A DNA stretch of 64,000 nt from Candidatus Kryptoniota bacterium. GTDB lineage: Bacteria > Bacteroidota > Ignavibacteria > Kryptoniales > JAKASW01. Below, one piece after another: positions 56,244 to 64,000 of the stretch (positions are counted from its first letter, which is position 1; every line of letters begins with the position of its first letter). The position numbers were made by a program, and so were the translations under genes. The stretch covers positions 55,147 through 119,146 of the forward strand of contig JAHECO010000009.1 of NCBI GenBank assembly GCA_024641705.1, read 5' to 3'. The notes under the pieces were generated by a model. The model saw only the letters and a program-made list of their open reading frames with translations. It ran no database searches and had not been told where the DNA came from.

Positions 56244-57977
56244 ATGCTGAACGGCTTTGGTCTGAGTGCATCTCTGCTCCTATTTCAGTCCACGAGCTTG
56301 CTGTCGCTCGGCTGGGTAGACTCGCTGGTAATCGTGTTATACTTTCTATTCGTCCTGGGGATCGGATACTATTTACTGAGATTCACGAAAACGGGTGAGG
56401 ACTTCTTCCTGGCAGGCAGGAGGATGAGTTCGTGGGTTGCCGGGTTGTCGTTCGTCGCGGCTAACCTTGGATCGCTCGAACTCATGGGGTGGGCGGCGGC
56501 GTCATACCAGTATGGCATACTGGCGACTCACTGGTACTGGATCGGCGCTATCCCGGCTATGCTGTTCCTGGCATTGGTGATGATGCCGTTCTACTATATC
56601 AGCAAGACGCACTCCGTTCCCGGCTATCTGAAGCTGCGCTACGGCGAGTCTGCAAGCATGCTTTCCGCTGTCTCGTTCGCTTTTATGACTGTGCTCATGA
56701 GCGGCATCAACATGTTTGCGATGGCGCTGGTAATGAAGGTGATCCTCGGGTGGAGCATCGATTTCAGCATATGGGTTTCTTCCATCACCGTCATGGTGTA
56801 TGTCGTGCTCGGCGGACTCCTCTCGGCAATATTCAACGAAGTCCTCCAGTTCATGCTGATATGGCTGGGTGCTCTCGTTATCCCGGTACTCGGGCTGATC
56901 GAAGCCGGTGGATGGTCGGGTATGGTTGCCCGGATACATGCAAACTTTCCTGCAGGTAATTTTACTCACCTCTGGAGCACACTTGGTTCATTCAACGACA
57001 ACCCGATGGGCATCCACTGGACGGGAATCGTTTTCGGGCTGGGATTCATAATCTCCTTCGGTTACTGGACCACCGACTTTCTGGTGGTTCAGAGACTTCT
57101 ATCGGCAAAGGACCTGCGCTCGGCTAAGATGGCACCTGTGATAGGCGCAGGGTTTAAGATGATGGTGCCGTTCATCGTGATCCTTCCGGGTCTTCTGGGA
57201 CTGGCGGTCATGCCCGGGTTGCTTCCCCAGCAGCAGGCGATTGCGACAGGCGGTCACAGCTACAACGAAGTGCTTCCTTTAATGCTGGCACGGTACGCCG
57301 GCCCGGGGCTGCTTGGTCTTGGCGTAACGGCTTTGATAGCCGGGTTCATGTCAGGCATGGCAGGCAACGTCACCGCCTTCTCAACGGTGTGGACTTATGA
57401 CATATATCGACCCGCCCACTTGAGGCTGACAAAGAAGGAGCAGCCCGATCAATATTACGTGAAGATGGGGAGATGGGCGACGATTGTCGGAGTCATCATC
57501 AGTATCGGTACCGCCTATCTTGTACAACAATTCGCAAGTATTATGGATTATGTACAGGCGCTCTTCAGCTTCTTTATCGCGCCGCTCTTCGGTACGGTGA
57601 TACTCGGTATGCTCTGGAAACGGGCCACGGGTCCCGGAGGCTTCTGGGGGCTTCTGGCCGGGACTGTCTCCTCGATAGGGATGTATGTTTGGGTAAAACT
57701 CGACCCCGGTGCGTTAGGCATAATCGCCCTTTCCAAGTATGCTAAACCTATGGCGGACGACATGTATCGGGCATTGTGGTGTTGGTTGGTGACGGTGATC
57801 GTGACGATAGTGGTAAGCTACCTCACAACCCCGAGACCCGAAGCAGAGTTGAACGGCCTTGTGCGAGGATGCACGGTTCTTCCGTCCGAAGGAGACTTAC
57901 CGCTTGTGAAACGGCCAATCTTTTGGGCGGGGATTGTGTTCGCGGTCCTTCTCGCACTTAATATCATCTTCTGGTAG
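56244..57977 (+). CDS. Sodium/solute symporter (SSS family), probable galactose or arabinose transporter
   Basis: A 577-residue membrane protein with about 14 predicted hydrophobic segments. Signature parts are LFVLGIGYYLLRFTKTGEDFFLAGRRMSSW, SFVAANLGSLELMGWAAASY, GGLLSAIFNEVLQF, and ALIAGFMSGMAGNVTAFSTVWTYD, as in SGLT-type transporters. It sits between galT and galM, so galactose (or arabinose) uptake with Na+ is likely. A small membrane gene begins 12 nt downstream. Confidence 0.9.
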   Translation: MLNGFGLSASLLLFQSTSLLSLGWVDSLVIVLYFLFVLGIGYYLLRFTKTGEDFFLAGRRMSSWVAGLSFVAANLGSLELMGWAAASYQYGILATHWYWIGAIPAMLFLALVMMPFYYISKTHSVPGYLKLRYGESASMLSAVSFAFMTVLMSGINMFAMALVMKVILGWSIDFSIWVSSITVMVYVVLGGLLSAIFNEVLQFMLIWLGALVIPVLGLIEAGGWSGMVARIHANFPAGNFTHLWSTLGSFNDNPMGIHWTGIVFGLGFIISFGYWTTDFLVVQRLLSAKDLRSAKMAPVIGAGFKMMVPFIVILPGLLGLAVMPGLLPQQQAIATGGHSYNEVLPLMLARYAGPGLLGLGVTALIAGFMSGMAGNVTAFSTVWTYDIYRPAHLRLTKKEQPDQYYVKMGRWATIVGVIISIGTAYLVQQFASIMDYVQALFSFFIAPLFGTVILGMLWKRATGPGGFWGLLAGTVSSIGMYVWVKLDPGALGIIALSKYAKPMADDMYRALWCWLVTVIVTIVVSYLTTPRPEAELNGLVRGCTVLPSEGDLPLVKRPIFWAGIVFAVLLALNIIFW

Positions 57978-57989
57978 GAGGTAGATAAC

Positions 57990-58223
57990 ATGGTAGACAA
58001 CAAAGGTATTTCGATATGGTTTTTCATTGGCACTCTGCTTCTCCTGTATGGTATCATCATAACCGGTGCCAACATCTATGAGGCCTACAATCCAAGTTTC
58101 GGCAGACCGACTGTCCTTGAAAACATGCATTTCGGAATCTGGTGGGGAATTCTACTTATAATAGTCGGCTCAATCTACTTCTTCGGTTTCCGACCGTGGA
58201 AACACAAAAATCAGAACTCCTGA
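57990..58223 (+). CDS. Small two-helix membrane protein
   Basis: A 77-residue protein with two hydrophobic segments, WFFIGTLLLLYGIIITGANIY and FGIWWGILLIIVGSIYFFGF, joined by a short loop with a NPSFGRPTVLE motif. GGAGGTAGATAAC precedes ATG 57990. Small proteins of this type are often found next to SSS transporters and could be an accessory subunit. No catalytic function is seen. Confidence 0.8.
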   Translation: MVDNKGISIWFFIGTLLLLYGIIITGANIYEAYNPSFGRPTVLENMHFGIWWGILLIIVGSIYFFGFRPWKHKNQNS

Positions 58224-58277
58224 GACGTGCGTTGTGCGCGGCCCGAAATCCGATGAACAATTTCACAGGAGCAGAAA

Positions 58278-59420
58278 ATGAAACACACGTTTTTACTTTT
58301 GGTAAGTGCGACGGTACTGTCGTCAGTGGCATTTTGCCGCCAAAACAATACGGCGAAAAACATGATTGATAAACGGTCATTCGGAAAACTCCCCGACGGA
58401 AAGGCGGCAAGTCTCTATACGCTCAAGAACGAGTCGGGGATGTCCGTTAAGATTACCGACTTTGGCGCTACCGTCGTATCGATTATCGTTCCGGACAAGA
58501 ACGGAAAATCTTCCGATGTAACATTCGGTTACGATAATGTGGAAGGGTACATCAACGGAACACAGTTCTTCGGTGCGACCATCGGACGATATGCAAACAG
58601 GATTGCCAGGGGAACCTTCGAGCTTGACGGCAAAACTTATCACCTCCCGATTAACAATGGTGTAAATTCGCTTCACGGTGGCCCCGCAGGTTTCTACAAG
58701 CGGCTCTGGTCGGCTCAACCACTCGAGACGCCGGAAGGACCTTCGCTCAAACTCACCTACGTCAGCAAGGACGGTGAAGAAGGCTATCCGGGCGAGCTTA
58801 CCGCCACGGTATCATTCACGTTGACAAACGACAATGCGCTCCGTATTCATTACACGGCGACGACGACAAAGCCGACAGTGATTAACTTGACAAACCATAG
58901 CTACTTCAACCTGAGCGGTGACCCGACGAAGCCGATTCTCGATGAACAGCTTATGATTAATGCCGACTACTATACACCCGTCGACAGTACTCAAATACCG
59001 ACGGGGGAGATAGCCAAAGTTGCCGGCACGCCGATGGATTTTCTCAAACCGACGGCGATCGGATCACGGATCGATGAAGCGAACGAGCAATTGAAGATCG
59101 GTCATGGTTATGACCTCAACTGGGTCCTGAACGATGAGAATGGGAAAGTTCGTAAAGTCGCCGGGGTGGATGATCCGTCAAGCGGAAGGGTCCTTGATGT
59201 CTACACCGATCAACCGGGGTTGCAATTTTACAGCGGAAATTTCCTCGATGGCTCACAGATAGGGAAGAAAGGGATTGCGTACAAGTTCAGGACTGCGCTC
59301 TGTCTGGAGACTCAGCACTATCCGGATTCACCTAATGAGCCGAAGTTCCCGTCTACAACCCTTCGGCCTGGACAGACATACGAGACAACGACTGTCTACA
59401 AATTCTCCATAAGGAAGTAG
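58278..59420 (+). CDS. galM: Exported aldose 1-epimerase (galactose mutarotase)
   Basis: A 380-residue protein with signal peptide (FLLLVSATVLSSVAFC), which may also be a lipoprotein signal (SVAFC). The catalytic residues are visible: the conserved His region INNGVNSLHGGP, the acid His in LTNHSYFNLSG and the base Glu in CLETQHYPDSPNEP. It speeds anomer exchange of galactose before uptake or phosphorylation. Export fits a role in the periplasm with the GH2 enzyme. Confidence 0.94.
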   Translation: MKHTFLLLVSATVLSSVAFCRQNNTAKNMIDKRSFGKLPDGKAASLYTLKNESGMSVKITDFGATVVSIIVPDKNGKSSDVTFGYDNVEGYINGTQFFGATIGRYANRIARGTFELDGKTYHLPINNGVNSLHGGPAGFYKRLWSAQPLETPEGPSLKLTYVSKDGEEGYPGELTATVSFTLTNDNALRIHYTATTTKPTVINLTNHSYFNLSGDPTKPILDEQLMINADYYTPVDSTQIPTGEIAKVAGTPMDFLKPTAIGSRIDEANEQLKIGHGYDLNWVLNDENGKVRKVAGVDDPSSGRVLDVYTDQPGLQFYSGNFLDGSQIGKKGIAYKFRTALCLETQHYPDSPNEPKFPSTTLRPGQTYETTTVYKFSIRK

Positions 59421-59476
59421 TATCCTCGCCAGCCGAGTCCCAGCGCTCGGTAGAGTCGAGAAGAACAAACGGCGGC

Positions 59477-59506
59477 CATGCTGCTCGCTCACAATTGAGC
59501 AGCATG
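59477..59506 (+). terminator. Hairpin between galM and araB
   Basis: CATGCTGCTC (59477-59486) pairs with GAGCAGCATG (59497-59506) around a 10-nt loop. No T tract follows, so it may be a processing or stability element rather than a complete terminator. Confidence 0.45.
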
Positions 59507-59534
59507 TCTCGCGATCTTGCAGGAACTCGGGCAA

Positions 59535-61241
59535 ATGAGACGCTACGTAATAGGACTTGATTTCGGGACCAATTCTTGCCGTTCGCTTATCGTGGATACC
59601 ACGAGCGGAAAAGAATTGGCGTCGAACGTGTATCCCTATCCATCGGGGATTGATGGAATAATACTGGACCCGGCCGAACCTAACCTGGCAAGGCAAAACC
59701 CCGCAGACTACCTCAAGGGAATTGAGGTAACCATCACCGGGGCGTTGGCTAAGGCCCGGGAAACGGATCCCGAGTTTAAGCCTCAGCACGTAATCGGGAT
59801 AGGAGTAGATACCACCGGCAGCAGTCCGATGCCCCTTGATGCAGCGGGGATACCGCTCTGCTTCACTGAACGATTCAAGAACAATCCGGGAGCCCATGTG
59901 TGGCTGTGGAAGGATCATACAGGTTACAGGGAGGCCGAGCAGATCACGTCGTTGGCGTCGGATATCCGTCCGCAGTACCTCGCGAAGATCGGAGGAGTGT
60001 ACTCGTCGGAGTGGTGGTGGAGCAAGATACTCCACTGCAAGAACAGGTCACCCGAAGTTTTTGATGCTGCATACACCTGGACAGAGATATGTGACTGGAT
60101 TCCTGCCAATCTCATCGGCGAGCTCGAGCCCCGGAGAATCAAACGAAGCGTATGCGCAGCCGGGCATAAGGCGCTCTTCAATCCGACTTGGGGCGGTCTG
60201 CCGGACGCCGATTTTCTCCGTACCCTTTCTCCGGGATTGGAGAAGCTGAGGGAGCGTCTGTACCAGGATGCCTACACCTCGGATCAACGAGTGGGCTTCC
60301 TGTCGAAGGAATGGGCTGCCAAGCTTGGATTATCGACTGGAGTTGCCGTTTCTGTCGGTGCGTTTGACGCGCATATGGGGGCTGTTGGCGCAGGCATTTC
60401 TGCCGGGACCCTTGTGAAGATAATGGGTACAAGCACCTGCGATATAATGATCTCGGCCTCGCGTGATAAGCTGGAAGATATCCCGGGAGTTTGCGGAATT
60501 GTCGACGGCTCCGTGATGAACGGCTACTACGGTATTGAGGCGGGGCAGTCGGCTGTCGGCGATATTTTCTTGTGGTTCGTAAACAACCTCGTACCGGAAA
60601 AGTACGGCAAAACGACAGACGAAAAGTTCGCTAATCTGAACGATGCTGCGGCCAGACTGAAACCGGGCGAGACTGGGCTCCTGGCTCTCGATTGGAACAA
60701 CGGCAACCGTACAATTCTGGTGGACGTACGGCTGTCGGGTTTGCTTGTCGGCCAGACCCTGCATACTCAGCCGCACGAGATCTATCGCGCCCTCCTCGAG
60801 GCGACCGCGTTTGGTGCCCTCGAGATTATCAACAGGATTGAGAAGTATGGAGTGCCGATAAAGGAAGTCGTAAATTGCGGGGGATTGGCCAGTAAGAATC
60901 CGATTTTGATGCAAATATATGCGGACATAACGGGAAGGCCGATGAAGATTTCGCGGAGTGATCAGACCCCTGCGTTGGGAGCAGCGATCTTTGCAGCTGT
61001 CGCCGCGGGCGAAGAGGCAGGCGGCTACAGGTCTCCGACGGAGGCACTAAAGTCGATGACAGGTACCGAGAAGGTTTATGAGCCTAACCAAGAGAGCCGT
61101 CAGGTCTATAAACGTTTGTACGCTTTATATCACGAACTGCATGATGCATTTGGAACGCGTGGATGGTCCGGAAGCCTGTATCATGTGATGAAGGATCTCC
61201 TGGACATCAGGGATGAAGTGAGGAGAAGTCAAGGTGCTTGA
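59535..61241 (+). CDS. araB: Ribulokinase
   Basis: A 568-residue FGGY-family kinase. VIGLDFGTNSCRSLIVD is the first phosphate loop, and VWLWKDHTGYREAEQI, GGVYSSEWWWSKILH and the downstream GAFDAHMGAVGAGI with KIMGTSTCDIM are typical of AraB rather than xylulokinase. VNCGGLASKNPILMQIYADITGRP is the FGGY C-terminal signature. Phosphorylates L-ribulose. ATG 59535 is chosen over TTG 59517, with AGGA 10 nt upstream. Overlaps araD by 8 nt. Confidence 0.94.
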   Translation: MRRYVIGLDFGTNSCRSLIVDTTSGKELASNVYPYPSGIDGIILDPAEPNLARQNPADYLKGIEVTITGALAKARETDPEFKPQHVIGIGVDTTGSSPMPLDAAGIPLCFTERFKNNPGAHVWLWKDHTGYREAEQITSLASDIRPQYLAKIGGVYSSEWWWSKILHCKNRSPEVFDAAYTWTEICDWIPANLIGELEPRRIKRSVCAAGHKALFNPTWGGLPDADFLRTLSPGLEKLRERLYQDAYTSDQRVGFLSKEWAAKLGLSTGVAVSVGAFDAHMGAVGAGISAGTLVKIMGTSTCDIMISASRDKLEDIPGVCGIVDGSVMNGYYGIEAGQSAVGDIFLWFVNNLVPEKYGKTTDEKFANLNDAAARLKPGETGLLALDWNNGNRTILVDVRLSGLLVGQTLHTQPHEIYRALLEATAFGALEIINRIEKYGVPIKEVVNCGGLASKNPILMQIYADITGRPMKISRSDQTPALGAAIFAAVAAGEEAGGYRSPTEALKSMTGTEKVYEPNQESRQVYKRLYALYHELHDAFGTRGWSGSLYHVMKDLLDIRDEVRRSQGA

Positions 61242-61929
61242 GAAGTTGAAGGAAGAGGTGTGCGATGCGAACCGTGAACTTGTCCATTGCGGGCTGGTTG
61301 TCCTTACCTGGGGAAATGTCAGCGGAATCGATAGGGAAGCCGGACTCTTTGTGATAAAGCCGAGCGGCGTGAGTTACGATGACCTCAAGCCGTCGGACAT
61401 GGTTGTGGTTGATCTGGAGGGGAAGGTTGTTAACGGATCAAAGCGTCCGTCCTCGGACACGCCGACGCATGTTGAGCTATACAAATCATTTCCCATGGTA
61501 GGTGGGATCACTCACACACACAGCACGAATGCCACAGCCTTTGCCCAGGCCCGAAGAGAAATACCTTGCCTCGGAACAACTCACGCGGACCATTTCGCAG
61601 GGGCTGTCCCGGTTACACGTCTCATTGGGGACAAAGAAGTGAGCGAGGCTTACGAACGAAACACAGGCAAGGTAATCGTGGAGAGGTTCGGCAGTCTCGA
61701 TTATGGAGCCATACCCGGCGTCCTGGTAGCCGGCCACGGACCTTTCTGTTGGGGGAAGGATGCGATGGAATCCGTCAGGAATGCTCTCATTCTGGAGCGA
61801 GTCGCGGAGATGGCGATCAAGTCGATTGCTCTCGATCCGAATATACAGGAACTGCCCGGCCATATCTCGAATAAACACTTTGATAGAAAGCACGGAAAGG
61901 ACGCGTACTACGGGCAGGAGGAAGATTGA
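61234..61929 (+). CDS. araD: L-ribulose-5-phosphate 4-epimerase
   Basis: A 231-residue class II aldolase-fold epimerase starting at GTG 61234, inside the end of araB and after GAGGAG. LTWGNVSGID, KPSGVSYDDL, SSDTPTHVELY and ITHTHSTNATAFAQ carry the zinc His pair, and GTTHADHFAGAVPVT is the AraD-specific segment. Converts L-ribulose-5-phosphate to D-xylulose-5-phosphate. Confidence 0.95.
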   Translation: MLEKLKEEVCDANRELVHCGLVVLTWGNVSGIDREAGLFVIKPSGVSYDDLKPSDMVVVDLEGKVVNGSKRPSSDTPTHVELYKSFPMVGGITHTHSTNATAFAQARREIPCLGTTHADHFAGAVPVTRLIGDKEVSEAYERNTGKVIVERFGSLDYGAIPGVLVAGHGPFCWGKDAMESVRNALILERVAEMAIKSIALDPNIQELPGHISNKHFDRKHGKDAYYGQEED

Positions 61930-62019
61930 ACCTACTGAACAAACCCGCGCGGGATCTTCGAAAACAAAGCTGGTCAGACTGTACGACGTGACACTAATTA
62001 TTGAAGGAAGGCTCCACTG

Positions 62020-63525
62020 ATGATAGACCTGCAGAAATATGAGATCTGGTTCGCGACCGGAAGTCAGCACCTTTACGGTCCCGAAACACTGAAACAAGTC
62101 GACACGGATTCGGAGGCGATCGTCCGCGGTTTGAATGACTCTGGGAATATCGCCCTCAAAATAGTCTTCAAACCAGTTCTCACCACTCCGGAAGCGATTC
62201 ACTCGCTTTGCATAGAGGCCAACAACAACCCCAGTTGCGTTGGGCTCATCACGTGGATGCACACCTTCTCTCCCGCCAAGATGTGGATCGCCGGTCTGAA
62301 CATACTCGCGAAACCTTTCGTGCACCTGCACACGCAATTCAACAGAGATATCCCGTGGGACACGATCGACATGGACTTCATGAACCTCAACCAATCCGCT
62401 CACGGCGATAGAGAGTTCGGATTCATCGCCACCAGAATGGGCAAGCGGAGGAAGGTCGTTGTGGGACATTGGCAGGACAAACTAGTCCAGCAACAGATCG
62501 CGATCTGGGCACGGGCTGCGGCCGCCTGGACTGATGCTCAAGGCGCAAAGGTCGCACGTTTTGGCGACAATATGCGCGAGGTCGCAGTGACCGAAGGGGA
62601 CAAAGTCGAGGCACAGATCCGGCTTGGATATTCAGTGAATGGTTACGGGGTGGGCGATCTCGCGAAATATGTCGATGGAGTTCCCGACAGAGATGTCGAC
62701 AGACTAGTCGAGGAGTACTCGGACAAATACGATTTATCGCCGGACGTCGTGAAGGGGGGCAAGTATTACGGGAAGCTGCGCGACGGTGCCAGAATAGAGC
62801 TGGGACTGAGGGGATTCCTGAGTGATGGAGGCTTCAAAGGATTCACTACTACGTTCGAGGACCTTCACGGGCTCAAGCAGTTGCCTGGGCTTTCTGTACA
62901 GAGATTGATGGCTGAAGGTTACGGCTTCGGGGCAGAGGGAGACTGGAAGACGGCGGCGCTGGTCAGGGCCATGAAGGTCATGTCTGCGGGCCTCGTCGGC
63001 GGGACCTCGTTCATGGAAGATTACACGTACCATATGGATCCCGCCGGCCCGAGGGTGCTTGGTGCGCATATGCTTGAGGTCTGCGAGTCGGTTGCCTCCG
63101 GCAAACCCAGGCTTGAAGTCCACCCCCTGAGCATCGGCGGGAAAGATGATCCGCCGCGCCTCGTGTTCAACGTGGCCGACGGGCCGGCGATAAACGCATC
63201 CCTGATCGACATGGGGAACCGTTTCAGATTGATCCTGAACGAGGTGAGCGTAGTATCGCCTGACAAACCGCTTCCAAAACTGCCGGTCGCACGTGCCGTC
63301 TGGGTGCCGAAACCGAATCTTCAGGTGGCCGCAGCGGCATGGATACTTGCAGGTGGGGCTCATCATACAGGCTTCAGTAAGGCCCTGACGCCGGATTATC
63401 TTGAAGACTTCGCGGAGATTGCAGGCGTGGAGTTCCTGTTGATCGACGACTCCACGAAGCTATCTCAGTTCAAGAAGGATCTGAGATGGAACGAGATGTA
63501 TTATAAGCTTGGTATGGGAAACTAA
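62020..63525 (+). CDS. araA: L-arabinose isomerase
   Basis: A 501-residue enzyme, full length for the family. [22 protein letters not shown] is the N-terminal signature, [35 protein letters not shown] and the C-terminal [13 protein letters not shown] (His ligands of the Mn site) are conserved, as is MEDYTYH. It converts L-arabinose to L-ribulose. Arabinose from arabinogalactan side chains is the likely source. Start ATG 62020 follows GAAGGAAGG. Confidence 0.97.
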   Translation: MIDLQKYEIWFATGSQHLYGPETLKQVDTDSEAIVRGLNDSGNIALKIVFKPVLTTPEAIHSLCIEANNNPSCVGLITWMHTFSPAKMWIAGLNILAKPFVHLHTQFNRDIPWDTIDMDFMNLNQSAHGDREFGFIATRMGKRRKVVVGHWQDKLVQQQIAIWARAAAAWTDAQGAKVARFGDNMREVAVTEGDKVEAQIRLGYSVNGYGVGDLAKYVDGVPDRDVDRLVEEYSDKYDLSPDVVKGGKYYGKLRDGARIELGLRGFLSDGGFKGFTTTFEDLHGLKQLPGLSVQRLMAEGYGFGAEGDWKTAALVRAMKVMSAGLVGGTSFMEDYTYHMDPAGPRVLGAHMLEVCESVASGKPRLEVHPLSIGGKDDPPRLVFNVADGPAINASLIDMGNRFRLILNEVSVVSPDKPLPKLPVARAVWVPKPNLQVAAAAWILAGGAHHTGFSKALTPDYLEDFAEIAGVEFLLIDDSTKLSQFKKDLRWNEMYYKLGMGN

Positions 63526-63541
63526 CGTCAATCAGGGGTGG

Positions 63542-63590
63542 TTCTGTGGGCAGTGAGGGATTCTGCGCCGGAGGCGCACCCCGACCCTCC
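63542..63590 (-). repeat. Structured repeat, copy 3
   Basis: Read on the minus strand it has GGTCGGGG, an inserted 6-bp hairpin (TGCGCC/GGCGCA), then TCCCTCA and GCCCACAGAA. These blocks are in the same order as in copies 1 and 2, and the hairpin at 63588-63614 takes the place of their upstream hairpin. It lies just downstream of the GIY-YIG frame. Confidence 0.45.
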
Positions 63591-63614
63591 CGATTCAAGG
63601 TACTTGAATCGGGA
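63588..63614. terminator. Inverted repeat between araA and the GIY-YIG gene
   Basis: An 11-bp perfect stem (63588-63598 with 63604-63614) with a 5-nt loop lies between convergent genes. There is no T tract on either side, so termination is plausible but not certain. It also forms the first hairpin of repeat copy 3. Confidence 0.5.
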
Positions 63615-63618
63615 TGCT

Positions 63619-63957
63619 CTAAACCAGTTGAGCTTTTGAAATCAAACGTTCAATAAACTGCCGACTCTTCTGAGATTTGATGTAACTCTCCCGGTCTACT
63701 GCTTCTTTTCGGGATTGGAAGGTCTCCGTATAGATAAGCTTCCATGGTATCCCTGCCCTCGTGGAAACTGTCTTGCCCCTGTTGTGTTCTTCAAGTCTGC
63801 GGGAGACGCTTGACGTGCTCCCTACGTAGTACTTACCAGTCTTATCGCTTACTAATACAAACGCATTAAGGTATGTTATATAATTGTTTGATTTTTCTGG
63901 GAGACCAGGCTCGTGTTGTTTTCTGAACTGTGCAAAGTATGTCGTCAAGACTTGCAA
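63619..63957 (-). CDS. GIY-YIG domain nuclease-like protein
   Basis: A small protein; the frame allows up to 112 residues from a TTG. The domain core is AFVLVSDKTGKYYVGSTSSVSRRLEEHNRG (GIY-YIG equivalents FVL and YVG, then the catalytic Arg), with KLIYTETFQSRKEAVDRESYIKSQKSR, in which the catalytic Glu is present. Free-standing GIY-YIG proteins of this size are common in Bacteroidota, often in spots that look mobile. There is no ATG start, and the 34 residues before the domain look unlike the family, so the 5' end may be broken or begin near 63880. Its 3' end merges with a tRNA-like D-arm. Confidence 0.75.
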   Translation of the reverse strand: MQVLTTYFAQFRKQHEPGLPEKSNNYITYLNAFVLVSDKTGKYYVGSTSSVSRRLEEHNRGKTVSTRAGIPWKLIYTETFQSRKEAVDRESYIKSQKSRQFIERLISKAQLV

Positions 63958-64000
63958 ACCAGCGATTTGTTGTTGCTTCGTAACGCACTCGACGCCATAT

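Noticed and set aside
63540..63660. Possible tRNA gene on the minus strand
   Set aside because: Only a D-arm-like part is present; there is no paired acceptor stem, no 7-nt anticodon loop and no TTC-containing T arm.

Overview
The window most likely comes from a heterotrophic, polysaccharide-degrading bacterium of the Bacteroidota/Chlorobiota assemblage, probably an Ignavibacteria- or Kryptoniota-like lineage. The main evidence is two secreted proteins that end in type IX secretion (T9SS type A) sorting domains of the PNPFNPST...VYNVLGQ form, a TonB-dependent receptor with an N-terminal carboxypeptidase-regulatory-like domain, and an interspersed palindromic repeat whose spurious translations (LRSFRMT-type) are common in these genomes. 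This placement is inference. I found no rRNA, tRNA or CRISPR array. Nearly every gene serves carbohydrate or small-molecule catabolism.

Region A (1-29249, all + strand) is a long catabolic run that begins inside a fumarylacetoacetate-hydrolase-family gene. It continues with an enolase-superfamily racemase/OSBS-like enzyme, a dihydroorotate/dihydropyrimidine-dehydrogenase-like flavoprotein with its own 2[4Fe-4S] ferredoxin, and a cyclase-family hydrolase. Next comes a block of mostly exported proteins (GxGYxYP protein, two paralogous small proteins, DUF2961 protein, propeller-like repeat protein, beta-helix protein, unknown 621-residue protein, Asp-box propeller) with an M20 peptidase and a ROK kinase among them. 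Then follow a class III aminotransferase, a tandem amidohydrolase whose first domain has lost its metal ligands, a GH38 alpha-mannosidase and a DUF455 ferritin-like protein. An IclR regulator, a xylose-isomerase-like TIM barrel, an OYE-type flavin oxidoreductase and a Gfo/Idh/MocA oxidoreductase close the run. Many junctions overlap by about 4 nt, so translational coupling is likely. The substrate is not evident from sequence.

Region B (29436-34298, - strand) is a tight five-gene sugar operon in transcription order: class I aldolase, Gfo/Idh/MocA oxidoreductase, PfkB kinase, D-lyxose-isomerase-family cupin, DUF4432 aldose-epimerase-like protein. It meets region A at a shared bidirectional terminator. 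Isomerase, kinase and aldolase together form a complete cleavage route for a mannose- or lyxose-like sugar.

Region C (35229-39421, + strand) has two overlapping genes: a GalU-like nucleotidyltransferase and an 1108-residue protein that appears to fuse a GHMP sugar kinase to a UDPGP-family uridylyltransferase, in the opposite domain order to the known fucokinase/GDP-fucose pyrophosphorylase FKP. Diverged copies of a structured repeat lie on either side.

Region D (39586-63525) is a type I arabinogalactan utilisation locus. A divergent LacI-family repressor faces a strong promoter carrying a perfect LacI-type operator. Downstream are a TonB-dependent receptor, a T9SS-sorted beta-helix protein, a GH2 enzyme interrupted by an in-frame TGA, a T9SS-sorted GH53 endo-galactanase, an intact GH2 beta-galactosidase, galK, galT, a sodium/solute symporter with a small membrane protein, an exported galM, and araB-araD-araA. 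The enzymes would cut galactan outside the cell, import galactose and arabinose, and feed them to the Leloir and arabinose pathways. No SusD is present. A GIY-YIG nuclease ORF with a tRNA-like tail ends the window.
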